Shown here: positions 35,029 to 43,777 of the stretch, in pieces
Numbering within the stretch: the first letter of the stretch is position 1
Layout: each line of letters begins with the position of its first letter
Assembly (NCBI GenBank): GCA_905201895.1
Contig: CAJKPX010000004.1
Coordinates: 1-64,000, forward strand
Direction: 5' to 3'
Origin: an uncultured Eubacteriales bacterium
GTDB taxonomy: Bacteria; Bacillota; Clostridia; Oscillospirales; CAG-272
DNA: 64,000 nt
Translations under genes and position numbers: made by a program
Notes under the pieces: generated by a model
What the model was told of the DNA's origin: nothing
Seen by the model: the letters and a program-made list of their open reading frames with translations, nothing else
Databases searched by the model: none

Positions 35029-36094
35029 TCGGGGTTCCTCCATTTATCTGATTGTTTGCCTGTATTATATCGGTGATATTTCCGCTGAGTCCCTCAAGGG
35101 TTGCAAGCACCTTGGCGTAATCCATACGTCGCGGTCCAAGCACGCCGATGGCTCCAACCGTTCTGCCGTTCTGCACGATCGGCTTGAACACCAGAGCGGA
35201 ATTGTTCATCACCTTCACCTCGCTCTCCGAGCCGATCACAACATTGATGCCGTCGCTTTCGGTGCGTGATGAGACGAGATTGAGTATGTCTTCCTTTTTC
35301 TCCAGCGTGCCAAGCAGCTGCTGAAGCTGCCCCACGTCGCTGTATTCTGGATATTGCAGCAGGTGGTCGATGCCGCTCACGCGCATCTCTCCCTCGTCGA
35401 TCTCGCTGAGCAGCTCGTAGACGATCTTGATGACCCTTGCAATCGCGTGAGAATCCTCCCCCATCCGAGCCTCTGCCGCCATCATAATCGGAAGCGTGAT
35501 CTGATCGGCGGTGAGCCCCACAAGATGCTCGTTGAGGACATTTGCAAGACGCGAAACGGTTGGCTGTGTGAGTGGCTGCTCCACATGAACGTGCTTGCTC
35601 TTAACCGCTCCCGTTGAGGTGACCGCAACGAGGATATAATGATCGGGCTCAAGATAGATCGTTTCAAATTTGTTGATGCTCACCGACCGTGCGCGCGGCT
35701 TGATGGCGATGCCCGTGTAATTGGTCATGCTCGACGCCAGGCGCGATGCGGCAACAAGAATCTGATCAAGCTCACCCATCTTGGCGCGAAGCAGATTGTT
35801 GATCTGCGCGATCTCGGCGGTGGTCATGGCATAATGCTCGATGAGGGAATCAACGTAAAACCGATAGCCGAGCTCGCTGGGCACGCGGCCTGCCGAGGCG
35901 TGCGGTTGTTCAAGGTATCCCAAGTCCTCCAGCTCTGCCATTTCATTGCGGATTGTAGCAGACGAGCAGGTCAACTGCTGATTTTGCAGGATTGATTTGG
36001 AGCCAACCGGTCCGCCACCCTCGATGTGTGCTTCAACGATCGCTTTTAATATTTGTTTCTTTCGTTCGCTGAGACCGCGGTTTTCGGATGCCAT
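34997..36094 (-). CDS. hrcA: Heat-inducible transcription repressor HrcA
   Basis: Binds CIRCE operators and represses class I heat-shock genes. The 365-residue product has an N-terminal winged HTH (about 1-75, SSATIRNEMAELEDLGYLEQPHASAGRVPS) followed by the GAF-like core and a C-terminal VIGSESEVKVMNNSALVFKPI segment. It heads the operon, 36 bases from the CIRCE element, so it is autoregulated. The start at 36094 gives MASENRGLS. Confidence 0.97.
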   Translation of the reverse strand: MASENRGLSERKKQILKAIVEAHIEGGGPVGSKSILQNQQLTCSSATIRNEMAELEDLGYLEQPHASAGRVPSELGYRFYVDSLIEHYAMTTAEIAQINNLLRAKMGELDQILVAASRLASSMTNYTGIAIKPRARSVSINKFETIYLEPDHYILVAVTSTGAVKSKHVHVEQPLTQPTVSRLANVLNEHLVGLTADQITLPIMMAAEARMGEDSHAIARVIKIVYELLSEIDEGEMRVSGIDHLLQYPEYSDVGQLQQLLGTLEKKEDILNLVSSRTESDGINVVIGSESEVKVMNNSALVFKPIVQNGRTVGAIGVLGPRRMDYAKVLATLEGLSGNITDIIQANNQINGGTPNGGNESNGNA

Positions 36095-36129
36095 TCTCCA
36101 AATTTCTCCTTTCTTTTCTTTCTCCGATT

Positions 36130-36156
36130 TTAGCACTCTTTTTGGTTGAGTGCTAA
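36130..36156 (-). promoter_or_regulatory. CIRCE operator
   Basis: Exact consensus TTAGCACTC-N9-GAGTGCTAA at 36130-36156, placed between the promoter and hrcA. Confidence 0.98.
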
Positions 36157-36166
36157 ACCATGTATA

Positions 36167-36195
36167 AATTTATCACTTTTTTAGCCTTTTGTCAA
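36167..36195 (-). promoter_or_regulatory. SigA promoter of the hrcA-grpE-dnaK-dnaJ operon
   Basis: Minus strand TTGACA (36190-36195), 17-base spacer, TAAATT (36167-36172), just upstream of CIRCE. Confidence 0.88.
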
Positions 36196-36241
36196 GGGTT
36201 TTGCGCAATAAACTTATGAACATTTTGTAAATATCAAGATC

Positions 36242-36250
36242 GAGTGCTAA
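36242..36250. promoter_or_regulatory. Isolated CIRCE half-site
   Basis: An exact GAGTGCTAA half-site occurs 86 bases beyond the full CIRCE, without a recognisable partner arm. It lies between the hrcA promoter and the divergent phosphatase promoter and may be a decayed second operator. Confidence 0.5.
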
Positions 36251-36297
36251 TTTTTTGACCTCTTTCGTCATTTCAAGACAAAAATCGGTCGATCGGC

Positions 36298-36326
36298 TTG
36301 CAAATGCGTTGATTTTCTGTTATAAT
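36298..36326 (+). promoter_or_regulatory. SigA-type promoter of the histidine phosphatase gene
   Basis: TTGCAA (36298-36303), 17-base spacer, TATAAT (36321-36326). Confidence 0.75.
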
Positions 36327-36370
36327 ATGAACAAAAGGGCGTGAAATTCCATCCAAAAGGAGTGCTTCAA

Positions 36371-37075
36371 ATGTATCTTTATATCATTCGTCACGGCGAG
36401 CCCGACTATACCACCGATACACTGACCGAGCGTGGACAGCAGCAGGCAGAGGCGGTTGGACGTCGCCTTGCAGCTGCCAAAATTGACCGCGCATTCTCCT
36501 CTCCTCTGGGGCGCGCAAGGGAGACAGCAGAGCCGACCTGCCGCCTTTTGGGTCTGGATTGCGGGATTGAGGAATGGACGCGTGAGATCGACGAGGAAAC
36601 CTACGCATCCGAGCCCTACGGCACCCCGACCTCGGTCTCGCTCGTACAGAACACCTACTATCGTCAAGGGGGTGACATTAACCTCGGATACGATCGGGTG
36701 TTTGACGGACGGGTTTTTGGCAGCTCGGGCATGCAGTCGGCACTTGAGCGCATCACCGCCGACGGAAATGCCTTCCTCGAGCGTCTTGGCTACCGCGAGG
36801 AGAACGGCATTTACCGCATCCTCAATCCGAGCAACGAGCGTGTGGCGCTTTTCTGCCACGGCGCGATGGGTCGGGTGTGGATCGCCTCCCTGCTCCATAT
36901 TCCGCTTCATCTGATGTGGGCGGGCTTCCGCTACACGCACACGGGCGTGACGGTTTTGGAATTCAAAAACAATGAAAACGGAGTCACCGCTCCGGCATGC
37001 CTTTGCTATTCGGATATGTCGCATCTCTACACTTACGGTCCGGATACGCTTTATAACGGTACGAAGGACATTTGA
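36371..37075 (+). CDS. Histidine phosphatase (phosphoglycerate mutase-like) family protein
   Basis: The 234-residue product carries the branch-1 signature YIIRHGEPDYTT at 4-15 with the catalytic His, Arg in SSPLGRARET near 49 and a second active His in FCHGAMGRV near 170. Family members are phosphatases of sugar phosphates, nucleosides or proteins; only a minority are true mutases. Substrate unknown. AAAAGGAG precedes the ATG at 36371. Confidence 0.88.
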   Translation: MYLYIIRHGEPDYTTDTLTERGQQQAEAVGRRLAAAKIDRAFSSPLGRARETAEPTCRLLGLDCGIEEWTREIDEETYASEPYGTPTSVSLVQNTYYRQGGDINLGYDRVFDGRVFGSSGMQSALERITADGNAFLERLGYREENGIYRILNPSNERVALFCHGAMGRVWIASLLHIPLHLMWAGFRYTHTGVTVLEFKNNENGVTAPACLCYSDMSHLYTYGPDTLYNGTKDI

Positions 37076-37091
37076 TGAAAAACAAATAATG

Positions 37092-37132
37092 AACCCCGAC
37101 AGACCTTTTTGAAAATCTGTCGGGGTTCTGAT
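37092..37132. terminator. Terminator between phosphatase and orphan gene
   Basis: AACCCCGACAGA (37092-37103) pairs with TCTGTCGGGGTT (37116-37127); it abuts the stop of the convergent gene at 37133. Confidence 0.88.
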
Positions 37133-37804
37133 TTATCGGGACATAAATTCTTCTTTTTTGTTAAGAATTTTTTCTCTTTCTTTTTGATCCAACATATTAA
37201 ATTTCATAAGTGTTCTCTTTACTTTTTTATCAGAGGTTAGTTTTTTTATTCTTCCCATTTGAATCGGATAGGTAAACAGTAGATGTAATCCGAAATCTAT
37301 AAGCATGAGCTTTTTTGCAGAAGAAATAACTTCTTTTCTATTCATTGCAAAAGCGTCGGAGCATTTACAGAGATCACCGTTGCAGGATGCTTCGAAAAAC
37401 ATATACGTCATTGGAACAAGATCGAACAAATCAAATTTATCAAATGTTCCGAAAACATATTCCTGACCGCGTATACAAATAACGTCATTTTCCTTTATAT
37501 CCGATATCATATACGTGCAACCTACACGAAGGAGCATTTTATCCAACGTTGCGCACAACGCATTTCCAAGCTTTTGGGCAAGCCGATCTTTCCAATTTTG
37601 TATTTCCATATCTGAAAAAGCCGATTGATAGTCAGGCATTTTCGGAATAACCGTCAATTCAAAGTGACTGCTTTCAACGTCTATTTCCAATAACTCAAGA
37701 TTGTTTTCTTGCAAATTTGCAACGTACTGTTTGATTCCGGATGTATCTTTGATGATTACTTCGCAATTATAAAAGCTATTCGAAAAAATCAATGATAATC
37801 TCAT
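37133..37804 (-). CDS. AT-rich orphan gene, unknown function
   Basis: The 223-residue product matches no family I recognise. It begins with a short beta-rich segment (MRLSLIFSNSFYNCEVIIK), has ESSHFELTVIP near 45, a central ICIRGQEYVFGTFDKFDLFDLVP block, a Cys cluster (CNGDLCKC near 140) and a Lys-rich helical tail. No signal peptide or membrane helix. GAAAGGAG precedes the ATG at 37804, supporting it as real. Its base composition and codon use (many AAA, TTT, ATA, TTA codons) are clearly more AT-rich than both neighbours, suggesting recent acquisition. Confidence 0.75.
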   Translation of the reverse strand: MRLSLIFSNSFYNCEVIIKDTSGIKQYVANLQENNLELLEIDVESSHFELTVIPKMPDYQSAFSDMEIQNWKDRLAQKLGNALCATLDKMLLRVGCTYMISDIKENDVICIRGQEYVFGTFDKFDLFDLVPMTYMFFEASCNGDLCKCSDAFAMNRKEVISSAKKLMLIDFGLHLLFTYPIQMGRIKKLTSDKKVKRTLMKFNMLDQKEREKILNKKEEFMSR

Positions 37805-37880
37805 TTGAGCTCCTTTCTGTCTGACTGCCGGCTTCACCTTTGTATCAGAAAGGCACAGGGCAAAGCCATGATCGGTCGCC

Positions 37881-38669
37881 TTATTCCTCGGTGAAGCGGA
37901 TCGAGTCGCCCTCATCCTCCTGCAAGATCTGATTGAGCACCCAACGGTTCTCCGATGTTCTCGTGAACTGCCAATACTCGGCAAAGCTTGACGTCATCGT
38001 GGAGCCATCGAGCACCTCGTCGGTTTCGGTATCAACCGTGTAATCCACCATTCGCCCCTTGATATAAAACCAGACAAAATCCTGCCTATCGTCCTCGTCG
38101 TCATGGAGCGCAACGGGGATCGCCTCAATGAGACGAATGCGTTCCAGCACGTTTCTCTGTCCTCGGATCTCCATCCAGGAAAGCTTCGTTTGAAAGGAGT
38201 CGAACAGGGACGCGGAAAGATATTGCCGCGCGGGCTGCATGTCCGATGCAGTCCACGCCCTCTGAATGGCGTAAAAGGCTTCCTTGACGCGAGATTGTAT
38301 GTGCTTGTATTTCCATGCACTATCCTTTTTCTGCAGAAGCTTGAGCAGTCGTCTTGTATTTCTTGCATATCGGGAAAGACGGAAACGGAACACGATAGCA
38401 GCCGCAGAGCTGACAAGCAAAAAGATGACAAATCCAATCACCGTGCTGATTGGGTCGGAGCGTCCCCTGCCCGTTGAATGGTGTCCCGAAGTGCCGCCTG
38501 ACGAACCACCGCCGCCCGAGCCGCCCGACGAGCCGCCTCCCGCGCGCATGCCAAGCGTTGATTGCACGGGTGTAGGCGCGTGACGTGCCTCGGTGGTTGC
38601 GCTGACGGAAAGTGTGATACACGGCAGGAGCAGGCAAACGCTCAAAAGCAGAATCCAAACGCGTTTCAT
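37881..38669 (-). CDS. Secreted/membrane Tim44-like domain protein
   Basis: The 262-residue product has a signal peptide or anchor (MKRVWILLLSVCLLLPCITLSVSA), a Gly/Ser-rich low-complexity stretch (about 40-65), a membrane helix (about 75-97) and a C-terminal Tim44-like domain (VKEAFYAIQRAWTASDMQPARQYLS then WVLNQILQ). Bacterial members of this family are associated with membranes, role poorly known. Gene lies between the AT-rich orphan and the decarboxylase operon. Confidence 0.78.
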   Translation of the reverse strand: MKRVWILLLSVCLLLPCITLSVSATTEARHAPTPVQSTLGMRAGGGSSGGSGGGGSSGGTSGHHSTGRGRSDPISTVIGFVIFLLVSSAAAIVFRFRLSRYARNTRRLLKLLQKKDSAWKYKHIQSRVKEAFYAIQRAWTASDMQPARQYLSASLFDSFQTKLSWMEIRGQRNVLERIRLIEAIPVALHDDEDDRQDFVWFYIKGRMVDYTVDTETDEVLDGSTMTSSFAEYWQFTRTSENRWVLNQILQEDEGDSIRFTEE

Positions 38670-38705
38670 TGTGTCCCCTTTCTTTTTTCATCGCTAAACA
38701 ATACC

Positions 38706-38742
38706 AAATAAGAGAGCCCGTGCGGACTCTCTTATTTTTTTA
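38706..38742. terminator. Terminator of the Na+-decarboxylase operon
   Basis: AAATAAGAGAG (38706-38716) pairs with CTCTCTTATTT (38727-38737). Confidence 0.82.
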
Positions 38743-38750
38743 TTCTTCAA

Positions 38751-40148
38751 TCAAATCGCGTGCACACCAAGTGCCTTATCGGCATGCTCGGGGTCGAGAT
38801 TATATTTTTTCGCCTTGCGGAACTCAAAGAATTTCTTGGAAACCTCGGGGAACAGTGCATAGGAGAGCACGTCCTCATCCTGCTCGAGATACTGTGCGAT
38901 CTCACCGCGCAGCTTTTCAAGCTCGGGCTTGAGCGCATCGGCGGGACGGTAGGAGATCGGAGTCTCGTCGCCGATGATCTTCTTGACGAATGCAGGATCA
39001 ATCGCAACGGGAGTCTTACCGTACTCACCGCGCACGATGCCCTTGAATTCCTTGGTGACGGTCTTGTAGCGCTCGCCCATGATCACGTTGAACACAGCCT
39101 GCGTTCCAACGATCTGCGAGGAGGGCGTAACGAGAGGCGGATAACCGACGTCGGCACGGACGCGCGGAACCTCCTCGAGCACCTCGACGAGCTGATCCGA
39201 CTTCCCTGCCTGCGCGAGCTGGCTCATGAGGTTGGAGAGCATGCCGCCCGGAACCTGATACAGAAGCGCGTTGACGTCGACCTTGAGCGCCTTGGGGTTG
39301 AGCAGACCGTTTGCCATATACTTCTCGCGCAGAGGCGTGAAATACTTGGTGATCTTATCGAGTGCCTCGAGGCTGATGCCCGTGTCGTAGGGGGTGTCCT
39401 GCAGAGCGGCAACCATTGCCTCCGTGGGAGGCTGGGAGGTGCCCATTGCCATCGGCGAAATCGCGGTGTCGATCACGTCGACGCCTGCCTCAACCGCCTT
39501 CATCAGGGTCATGGAAGCCAGACCCGAGGTGTAGTGGGTGTGGAGCTGGATCGGAACCTTGACCGATTCCTTGAGCGTCTTGACGAGTTCATAGGCATCG
39601 TAAGGCTTGAGCAGACCTGCCATATCCTTGATGCAGATCGAATCGGCACCCATCTCCTCAAGCTGCTTTGCATACTTGGAATAATACTCGAGCGTGTAAA
39701 CGGGTCCGGTGGTATAGGAGAACGCCGCCTGCACGTGTCCCTGCTCGCGCTTGGTTGCGCGGATAGCGGTCTCGAGGTTTCGGGGATCGTTGAGCGCGTC
39801 GAAGATTCGGAGAATGTCGATGCCGTTTGCAATCGACTTCTGCACGAAATACTCAACCACGTCATCGGAATAATGGCGGTAGCCGAGGATGTTCTGTCCG
39901 CGGAACAGCATTTGCAGCTTGGTGTTCTTCACACGCTCGCGGATCTTGCGCAGACGCTCCCAGGGGTCCTCATTGAGAAAGCGCATGCAGGCGTCAAAGG
40001 TAGCGCCGCCCCACGCTTCCAGAGAATGGTAACCGATTTTATCCATCTCCTCGAGGATCGGAAGCATCTCCTCGGTGGTCATACGGGTTGCGATCAGCGA
40101 CTGATGGGAGTCGCGGAGCACCGTTTCAGTAATTTTTACTTTAGACAT
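38751..40148 (-). CDS. oadA: Oxaloacetate decarboxylase alpha-type carboxyltransferase (biotin domain absent)
   Basis: Moves the carboxyl group of a 2-oxoacid (oxaloacetate) to biotin. The 465-residue product has the DRE-TIM fold: VLRDSHQSL near 10, AWGGATFDACMRFL near 45, RIFDALND near 118, CIKDMAG near 170 with the carboxyl-carrier Lys, and QLHTHYTSG near 202 with metal-binding His. The PYC/OadA C-terminal conserved domain is present but the biotin domain is not; a separate carrier is encoded three genes upstream. It could equally be described as pyruvate carboxylase subunit B. Confidence 0.92.
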   Translation of the reverse strand: MSKVKITETVLRDSHQSLIATRMTTEEMLPILEEMDKIGYHSLEAWGGATFDACMRFLNEDPWERLRKIRERVKNTKLQMLFRGQNILGYRHYSDDVVEYFVQKSIANGIDILRIFDALNDPRNLETAIRATKREQGHVQAAFSYTTGPVYTLEYYSKYAKQLEEMGADSICIKDMAGLLKPYDAYELVKTLKESVKVPIQLHTHYTSGLASMTLMKAVEAGVDVIDTAISPMAMGTSQPPTEAMVAALQDTPYDTGISLEALDKITKYFTPLREKYMANGLLNPKALKVDVNALLYQVPGGMLSNLMSQLAQAGKSDQLVEVLEEVPRVRADVGYPPLVTPSSQIVGTQAVFNVIMGERYKTVTKEFKGIVRGEYGKTPVAIDPAFVKKIIGDETPISYRPADALKPELEKLRGEIAQYLEQDEDVLSYALFPEVSKKFFEFRKAKKYNLDPEHADKALGVHAI

Positions 40149-40183
40149 TTGATTACACTCCTATCAGAGAGAGATTTGGGTGA

Positions 40184-41371
40184 TTAGAAGCATGCGAGCA
40201 GCACGCCTGCGGCAACCGCAGAGCCGATGACACCCGCAACGTTGGGTCCCATCGCATGCATCAGGAGGAAGTTGGTGGGATCCGCCTTCTGTCCCTCCTT
40301 CTGCGCCACGCGGGCAGCCATCGGAACAGCCGAAACGCCGGCAGAGCCGATGAGAGGATTGATCTTACCACCGCTGAGGAAGTTCATGATCTTTGCGGTG
40401 AGCAGACCGCCCACGGTGGAGATGATAAACGCGGTCAGACCAAGCACAATGATCTTGATCGTGGACCAATCCAAAAAGTCCTTTGCCACGGCAGTTGCAC
40501 CAACGCTGATGCCGAGGAAGATCGTGACAATATTCATCAGAGCGTTCTGCGCCGTATCGGAAAGACGTCCCGTTACACCGCACACGTTGAGCAGGTTGCC
40601 GAACATCAGGCATCCGATCAGAACGAGTGCCTCGGGCACAATCAGCGCAACCACAATGGTAACCAGGATCGGGAAGATCACCTTTTCGGTCTGCGAAACA
40701 GGGCGCAGAGCCGTCATTTTGATCTTTCGCTCCTTTTCGGTGGTGAGCAGGCGCATGAAGGGCGGCTGGATCATGGGGATCAGCGCCATGTAGGAATATG
40801 CGGCAATCGCGATCGCACCGAGCAAATGCGGAGCGAGCGTTTTGGTAACCGTGATCGCCGTGGGACCGTCCGCGCCGCCGATGATACCGATGGAGGCAGC
40901 CTCGGGACCGGTGAAGCCCAGGAAAAGTGCGCCCGAAAATGCCACGAACACGCCAAACTGTGCGCCGGCACCGATGAGCAGGCTCTTGGGGTTGGAGATC
41001 AGGGGGGTGAAATCGGTCATCGCACCGATTCCGATGAAGATGATGCAGGGATAAAGTCCGGTTTTTACGCCGATGTAAAGCAGGTCAATGAGCCCTCCGT
41101 GACGGAGAATCTCACCGTAATTGATTTCTCCTGCCGTCATAAAATAATCGGGATGGAACATATTTCCGCCCGGAAGGTTGGTCAGAAGCATTCCGATCGC
41201 GATCGGCAACAGAAGAAGCGGCTCAAAGCCCTTGACGATTGCAAGATACACCAACACGCAAACGATCAGAAGCATCACGAGCGTTTGCCACCAGATCGCA
41301 TCCAGACTGTTGATCAAACGGTAGATACCGGTTGACTCCCAGAAATTGAGCAGACTTTGCAAAAGATCCAT
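40184..41371 (-). CDS. oadB: Na+-translocating decarboxylase beta subunit
   Basis: Membrane subunit that decarboxylates carboxybiotin and pumps Na+ outward. The 395-residue hydrophobic protein has about ten predicted helices and the family's conserved motifs IGIGAMTDFTPLISNP near 115 and GIIGGADGPTAI near 163, including the Asp needed for ion transport, plus GSAGVSAVPMAARVAQ near 345. It follows the biotin carrier gene directly. Confidence 0.95.
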   Translation of the reverse strand: MDLLQSLLNFWESTGIYRLINSLDAIWWQTLVMLLIVCVLVYLAIVKGFEPLLLLPIAIGMLLTNLPGGNMFHPDYFMTAGEINYGEILRHGGLIDLLYIGVKTGLYPCIIFIGIGAMTDFTPLISNPKSLLIGAGAQFGVFVAFSGALFLGFTGPEAASIGIIGGADGPTAITVTKTLAPHLLGAIAIAAYSYMALIPMIQPPFMRLLTTEKERKIKMTALRPVSQTEKVIFPILVTIVVALIVPEALVLIGCLMFGNLLNVCGVTGRLSDTAQNALMNIVTIFLGISVGATAVAKDFLDWSTIKIIVLGLTAFIISTVGGLLTAKIMNFLSGGKINPLIGSAGVSAVPMAARVAQKEGQKADPTNFLLMHAMGPNVAGVIGSAVAAGVLLACF

Positions 41372-41414
41372 GAAAGCGTATCCTTTCTATCAAATTTCAA
41401 TGCACAGAAAGGAT

Positions 41415-41837
41415 TCAGTTGAGGGTAACGAGCACTGCGTCGGTTGCAACCGATGCGCCCTGCGAGGTCTCAACCGATGCAACAACGCCGTCCTCGGGAG
41501 CGGTGATGTCGTTTTCCATCTTCATTGCCTCAAGCACGCAAACAACGTCGCCTCTCTTAACCGAGTCGCCGGGCTTGACGTTGATCTTGATGATAGTGCC
41601 GGGCATGGGAGCCTTCACGCTGATCGCACCTGCCTTGCCTGCAGGAGCGGGAGCTGCTGCGGGAGCGGGAGCTGCTGCAGGAGCGGGAGCTGCTGCGGGA
41701 GCAGGAGCTGCTACGGGAGCGGGAGCTGCTGCTACGGGAGCGGGAGCTACATAGGTGGGAACGGGAGCGCCGCCTGCAACCTCTTCAACAACAACGTCAT
41801 ATACAACACCATTTACAGTTACACGATAGTTTTTCAT
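41415..41837 (-). CDS. Biotin carboxyl carrier protein of the decarboxylase
   Basis: A 140-residue carrier: short N-terminal beta segment (MKNYRVTVNGV), a Pro/Ala linker of repeated AAAPAP units (about 28-66) and a biotinyl domain with the biotin-accepting Lys 106 in EAMKMEN. It would shuttle CO2 from the two carboxyltransferases to OadB. The ATG at 41837 has no good ribosome site; a GTG at 41846 has AGAAAGG seven bases away and may be the true start, adding three residues. Confidence 0.93.
   Translation of the reverse strand: MKNYRVTVNGVVYDVVVEEVAGGAPVPTYVAPAPVAAAPAPVAAPAPAAAPAPAAAPAPAAAPAPAGKAGAISVKAPMPGTIIKINVKPGDSVKRGDVVCVLEAMKMENDITAPEDGVVASVETSQGASVATDAVLVTLN
41640..41757. repeat. In-frame 18-base repeats encoding the Pro/Ala linker
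   Basis: Several imperfect tandem copies of a GGGAGCTGCTGC-type unit encode AAAPAP. Linker length is therefore likely to vary between strains. Confidence 0.8.
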
Positions 41838-41908
41838 TTGATTCACCAAAAAACCTTTCTTAAATTTGAGTTTTGATTGTATTTGTTCTCGAAAATTGAT
41901 TTTTGAAC

Positions 41909-42313
41909 TCAAAGAGTTCTGCGGGAGCCTGCGCGTCCCACACGCTTAAAGGATACCACACGGAAGGCGGCGGTATTCCCCTCCTCTGCACGTGCGGCAA
42001 TGATTGCGGCTGTGATCGCCGCAACGGTTGCGCCCTCATCCTCGGATGCGGCAAGCGCGGCAGCGATCGCTGCTGCAATCGCGGCATCCCCGGCGGGAGG
42101 CGCAGGAACGGGGGCACTTACGCCGTCCGTTTTTTCTTCAGCCTTCTTCTTTCCGTGAAGGATGCGGTGCATGATCTCGATTGCCGCCCAAATGAGCGCA
42201 AGAACAAGGAAAATAGTGAACATGCCCTGCAGGGTAACAACACCTGCCGTGGATGCCTTTTCACCGAGACCGTCCGTCGAGCCTGCGAAGAAAGCAAATA
42301 ATGCGTTCGTCAT
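41909..42313 (-). CDS. Decarboxylase gamma (OadG-like) subunit
   Basis: The 134-residue product has one membrane helix (about 27-48, TLQGMFTIFLVLALIWAAIEIMHRI), a short basic stretch, and an Ala-rich soluble tail (about 70-115) ending with a VVSFKRVGRAG segment. This is the layout of gamma/delta subunits that tether alpha and beta subunits of Na+-pumping decarboxylases. Lies between the MmdA-like carboxyltransferase and the biotin carrier. Confidence 0.85.
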   Translation of the reverse strand: MTNALFAFFAGSTDGLGEKASTAGVVTLQGMFTIFLVLALIWAAIEIMHRILHGKKKAEEKTDGVSAPVPAPPAGDAAIAAAIAAALAASEDEGATVAAITAAIIAARAEEGNTAAFRVVSFKRVGRAGSRRTL

Positions 42314-42328
42314 ATGATTACCTCCGTC

Positions 42329-43693
42329 TTACAGAGGAAGATTGCAATGCTTGCGCGAGGGGGCGCCGCCGTTCTTCATGAGAAGCATGTAAACTGCGGA
42401 GCAGATACGCTGACGAAGCTCTGCCGCGTCGATCACGTCGTCAATGCTGCCGTCGGATGCCGCCGCGATTGCCGATGCCTGCGTTTCACGCCACTCTGCC
42501 TCAAGGTCTGCACGGGTGGTCTCCTCGGTGATACGATCGTTCCAGAGGAATGCGACCGCCGAGGCAGGATTCATTACGCTGATCTCGCTATCGGTGAGTG
42601 CGTAGGTCATGTCGGCACCGAGCGCCTTGGAGCCCATGAGCGTGAACGCCGCGCCGTATGCCTTACCCACAACAACCGTGATCTTTGCGGTATCGGCAGT
42701 GGCATAAGCCATTGCGAGCTTTCCGAGCTGCGCCGCGAGAGGCGCGTTTTCCGCCTCCTCACTTGCCTCCACGCCGATGCTGTCAACAAGCGTGATGACC
42801 GGGAGCGAGAAGCTATCACAGAAGCCGATCAGCTTTGCAGCCTTTTTCGACCCGTCAACCGAAATCACACCGCCTCGCTCTGCGGGATTGCTTGCAATCA
42901 CGCCGCAGATCACGCCACCGAGCGTGCAAAGTCCGGTGATCATTTCGGGGGCATAGGATGCACCGATCTCGAGAAAATCGTTTCCGTCTGCAAGAGCCGC
43001 TACCAGCTCTCTGCCACTCACACCCGCAACCGATACACGGCGGTTGGCATCGTCTGCCACGCTCTCGATCACAACTCCCTCGGCATTGTTCGAGGGGAGC
43101 CATGCGATCAGCTTGGCGATCTTGGCGTTGAGGTCAGCATCGTCCTTTACTTCGATCGAGGAGAGACCGTTTTGTGCAACCGCCTCAACCGTTCCGACCT
43201 CCTTACCAACGGTAAAGGGGGCGTTGACAAAGATCTGCGAGCGACCTTCAACCGTCACGGTCAGGTCGAACATTGCGGCAACGGTTGCAGCCATACCTGC
43301 ACAAACGCCGTTAATCACAGCGATCTGCGGGATCACACCCGATGCGTCGCTGACGACCTTGAGAAGCCTGCCGTATGCCGACATTGCCGATGCGCCGTCA
43401 CAAAGAACTGCTCCTGCGCTGTCAAACATGCCCACGACAGGGGCTCCGTTTTTCATTGCCATGCCGTAAAGCGCGGCAATTTTTTCTGCCTGAAGTGCGT
43501 CGAACGCACCCTTTTTCCGATCGCTGTCCTGCGCAAATGCGTAAACCAGCTTTCCGCCGATCGCACCGTAGCCGCAGACCGCACCGGTCATTTCTCCGTC
43601 TGCTCGCTTGACATAGGCGCCTGTTTCGACAAAGGTGCCCGCATCAAAGAGCGCGGCAAGTCTTTCCCTGCCGACGGTTGCGCGAATCTCCAT
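42329..43693 (-). CDS. Acyl-CoA carboxyltransferase (MmdA/PccB-like)
   Basis: The 454-residue product is a crotonase-superfamily carboxyltransferase with N- and C-terminal halves: GVCAGMAATVAAMFD near 128 and FVNAPFTVGKEVG near 155, then AERGGVISVDGSKKAAKLIGFCDSFSLPVITLVD near 265 and GKAYGAAFTLMGSKALGAD near 335. It resembles methylmalonyl-, glutaconyl- or propionyl-CoA carboxyltransferases but is shorter than the usual 510 residues. First gene of the operon, with GGAGGAG before the ATG. The CoA substrate cannot be named. Confidence 0.87.
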   Translation of the reverse strand: MEIRATVGRERLAALFDAGTFVETGAYVKRADGEMTGAVCGYGAIGGKLVYAFAQDSDRKKGAFDALQAEKIAALYGMAMKNGAPVVGMFDSAGAVLCDGASAMSAYGRLLKVVSDASGVIPQIAVINGVCAGMAATVAAMFDLTVTVEGRSQIFVNAPFTVGKEVGTVEAVAQNGLSSIEVKDDADLNAKIAKLIAWLPSNNAEGVVIESVADDANRRVSVAGVSGRELVAALADGNDFLEIGASYAPEMITGLCTLGGVICGVIASNPAERGGVISVDGSKKAAKLIGFCDSFSLPVITLVDSIGVEASEEAENAPLAAQLGKLAMAYATADTAKITVVVGKAYGAAFTLMGSKALGADMTYALTDSEISVMNPASAVAFLWNDRITEETTRADLEAEWRETQASAIAAASDGSIDDVIDAAELRQRICSAVYMLLMKNGGAPSRKHCNLPL

Positions 43694-43777
43694 AAAGATC
43701 TCCTCCGTTTTGGGTTTGTTAAGCGGGGAAAAAATGGCTATTTCTAAAAAAACACCATCCTACCCCATTTTAGTAAA

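Noticed and set aside
32584..35076. A very long open frame on the plus strand opposite dnaK and grpE
   Set aside because: It is antisense to clearly conserved chaperone genes, has no ribosome site or family features, and reflects codon bias of the real genes.
41640..41757. Tandem repeats considered as CRISPR or non-coding minisatellite
   Set aside because: The repeats are in frame, lack spacers and encode the flexible AAAPAP linker of the biotin carrier.
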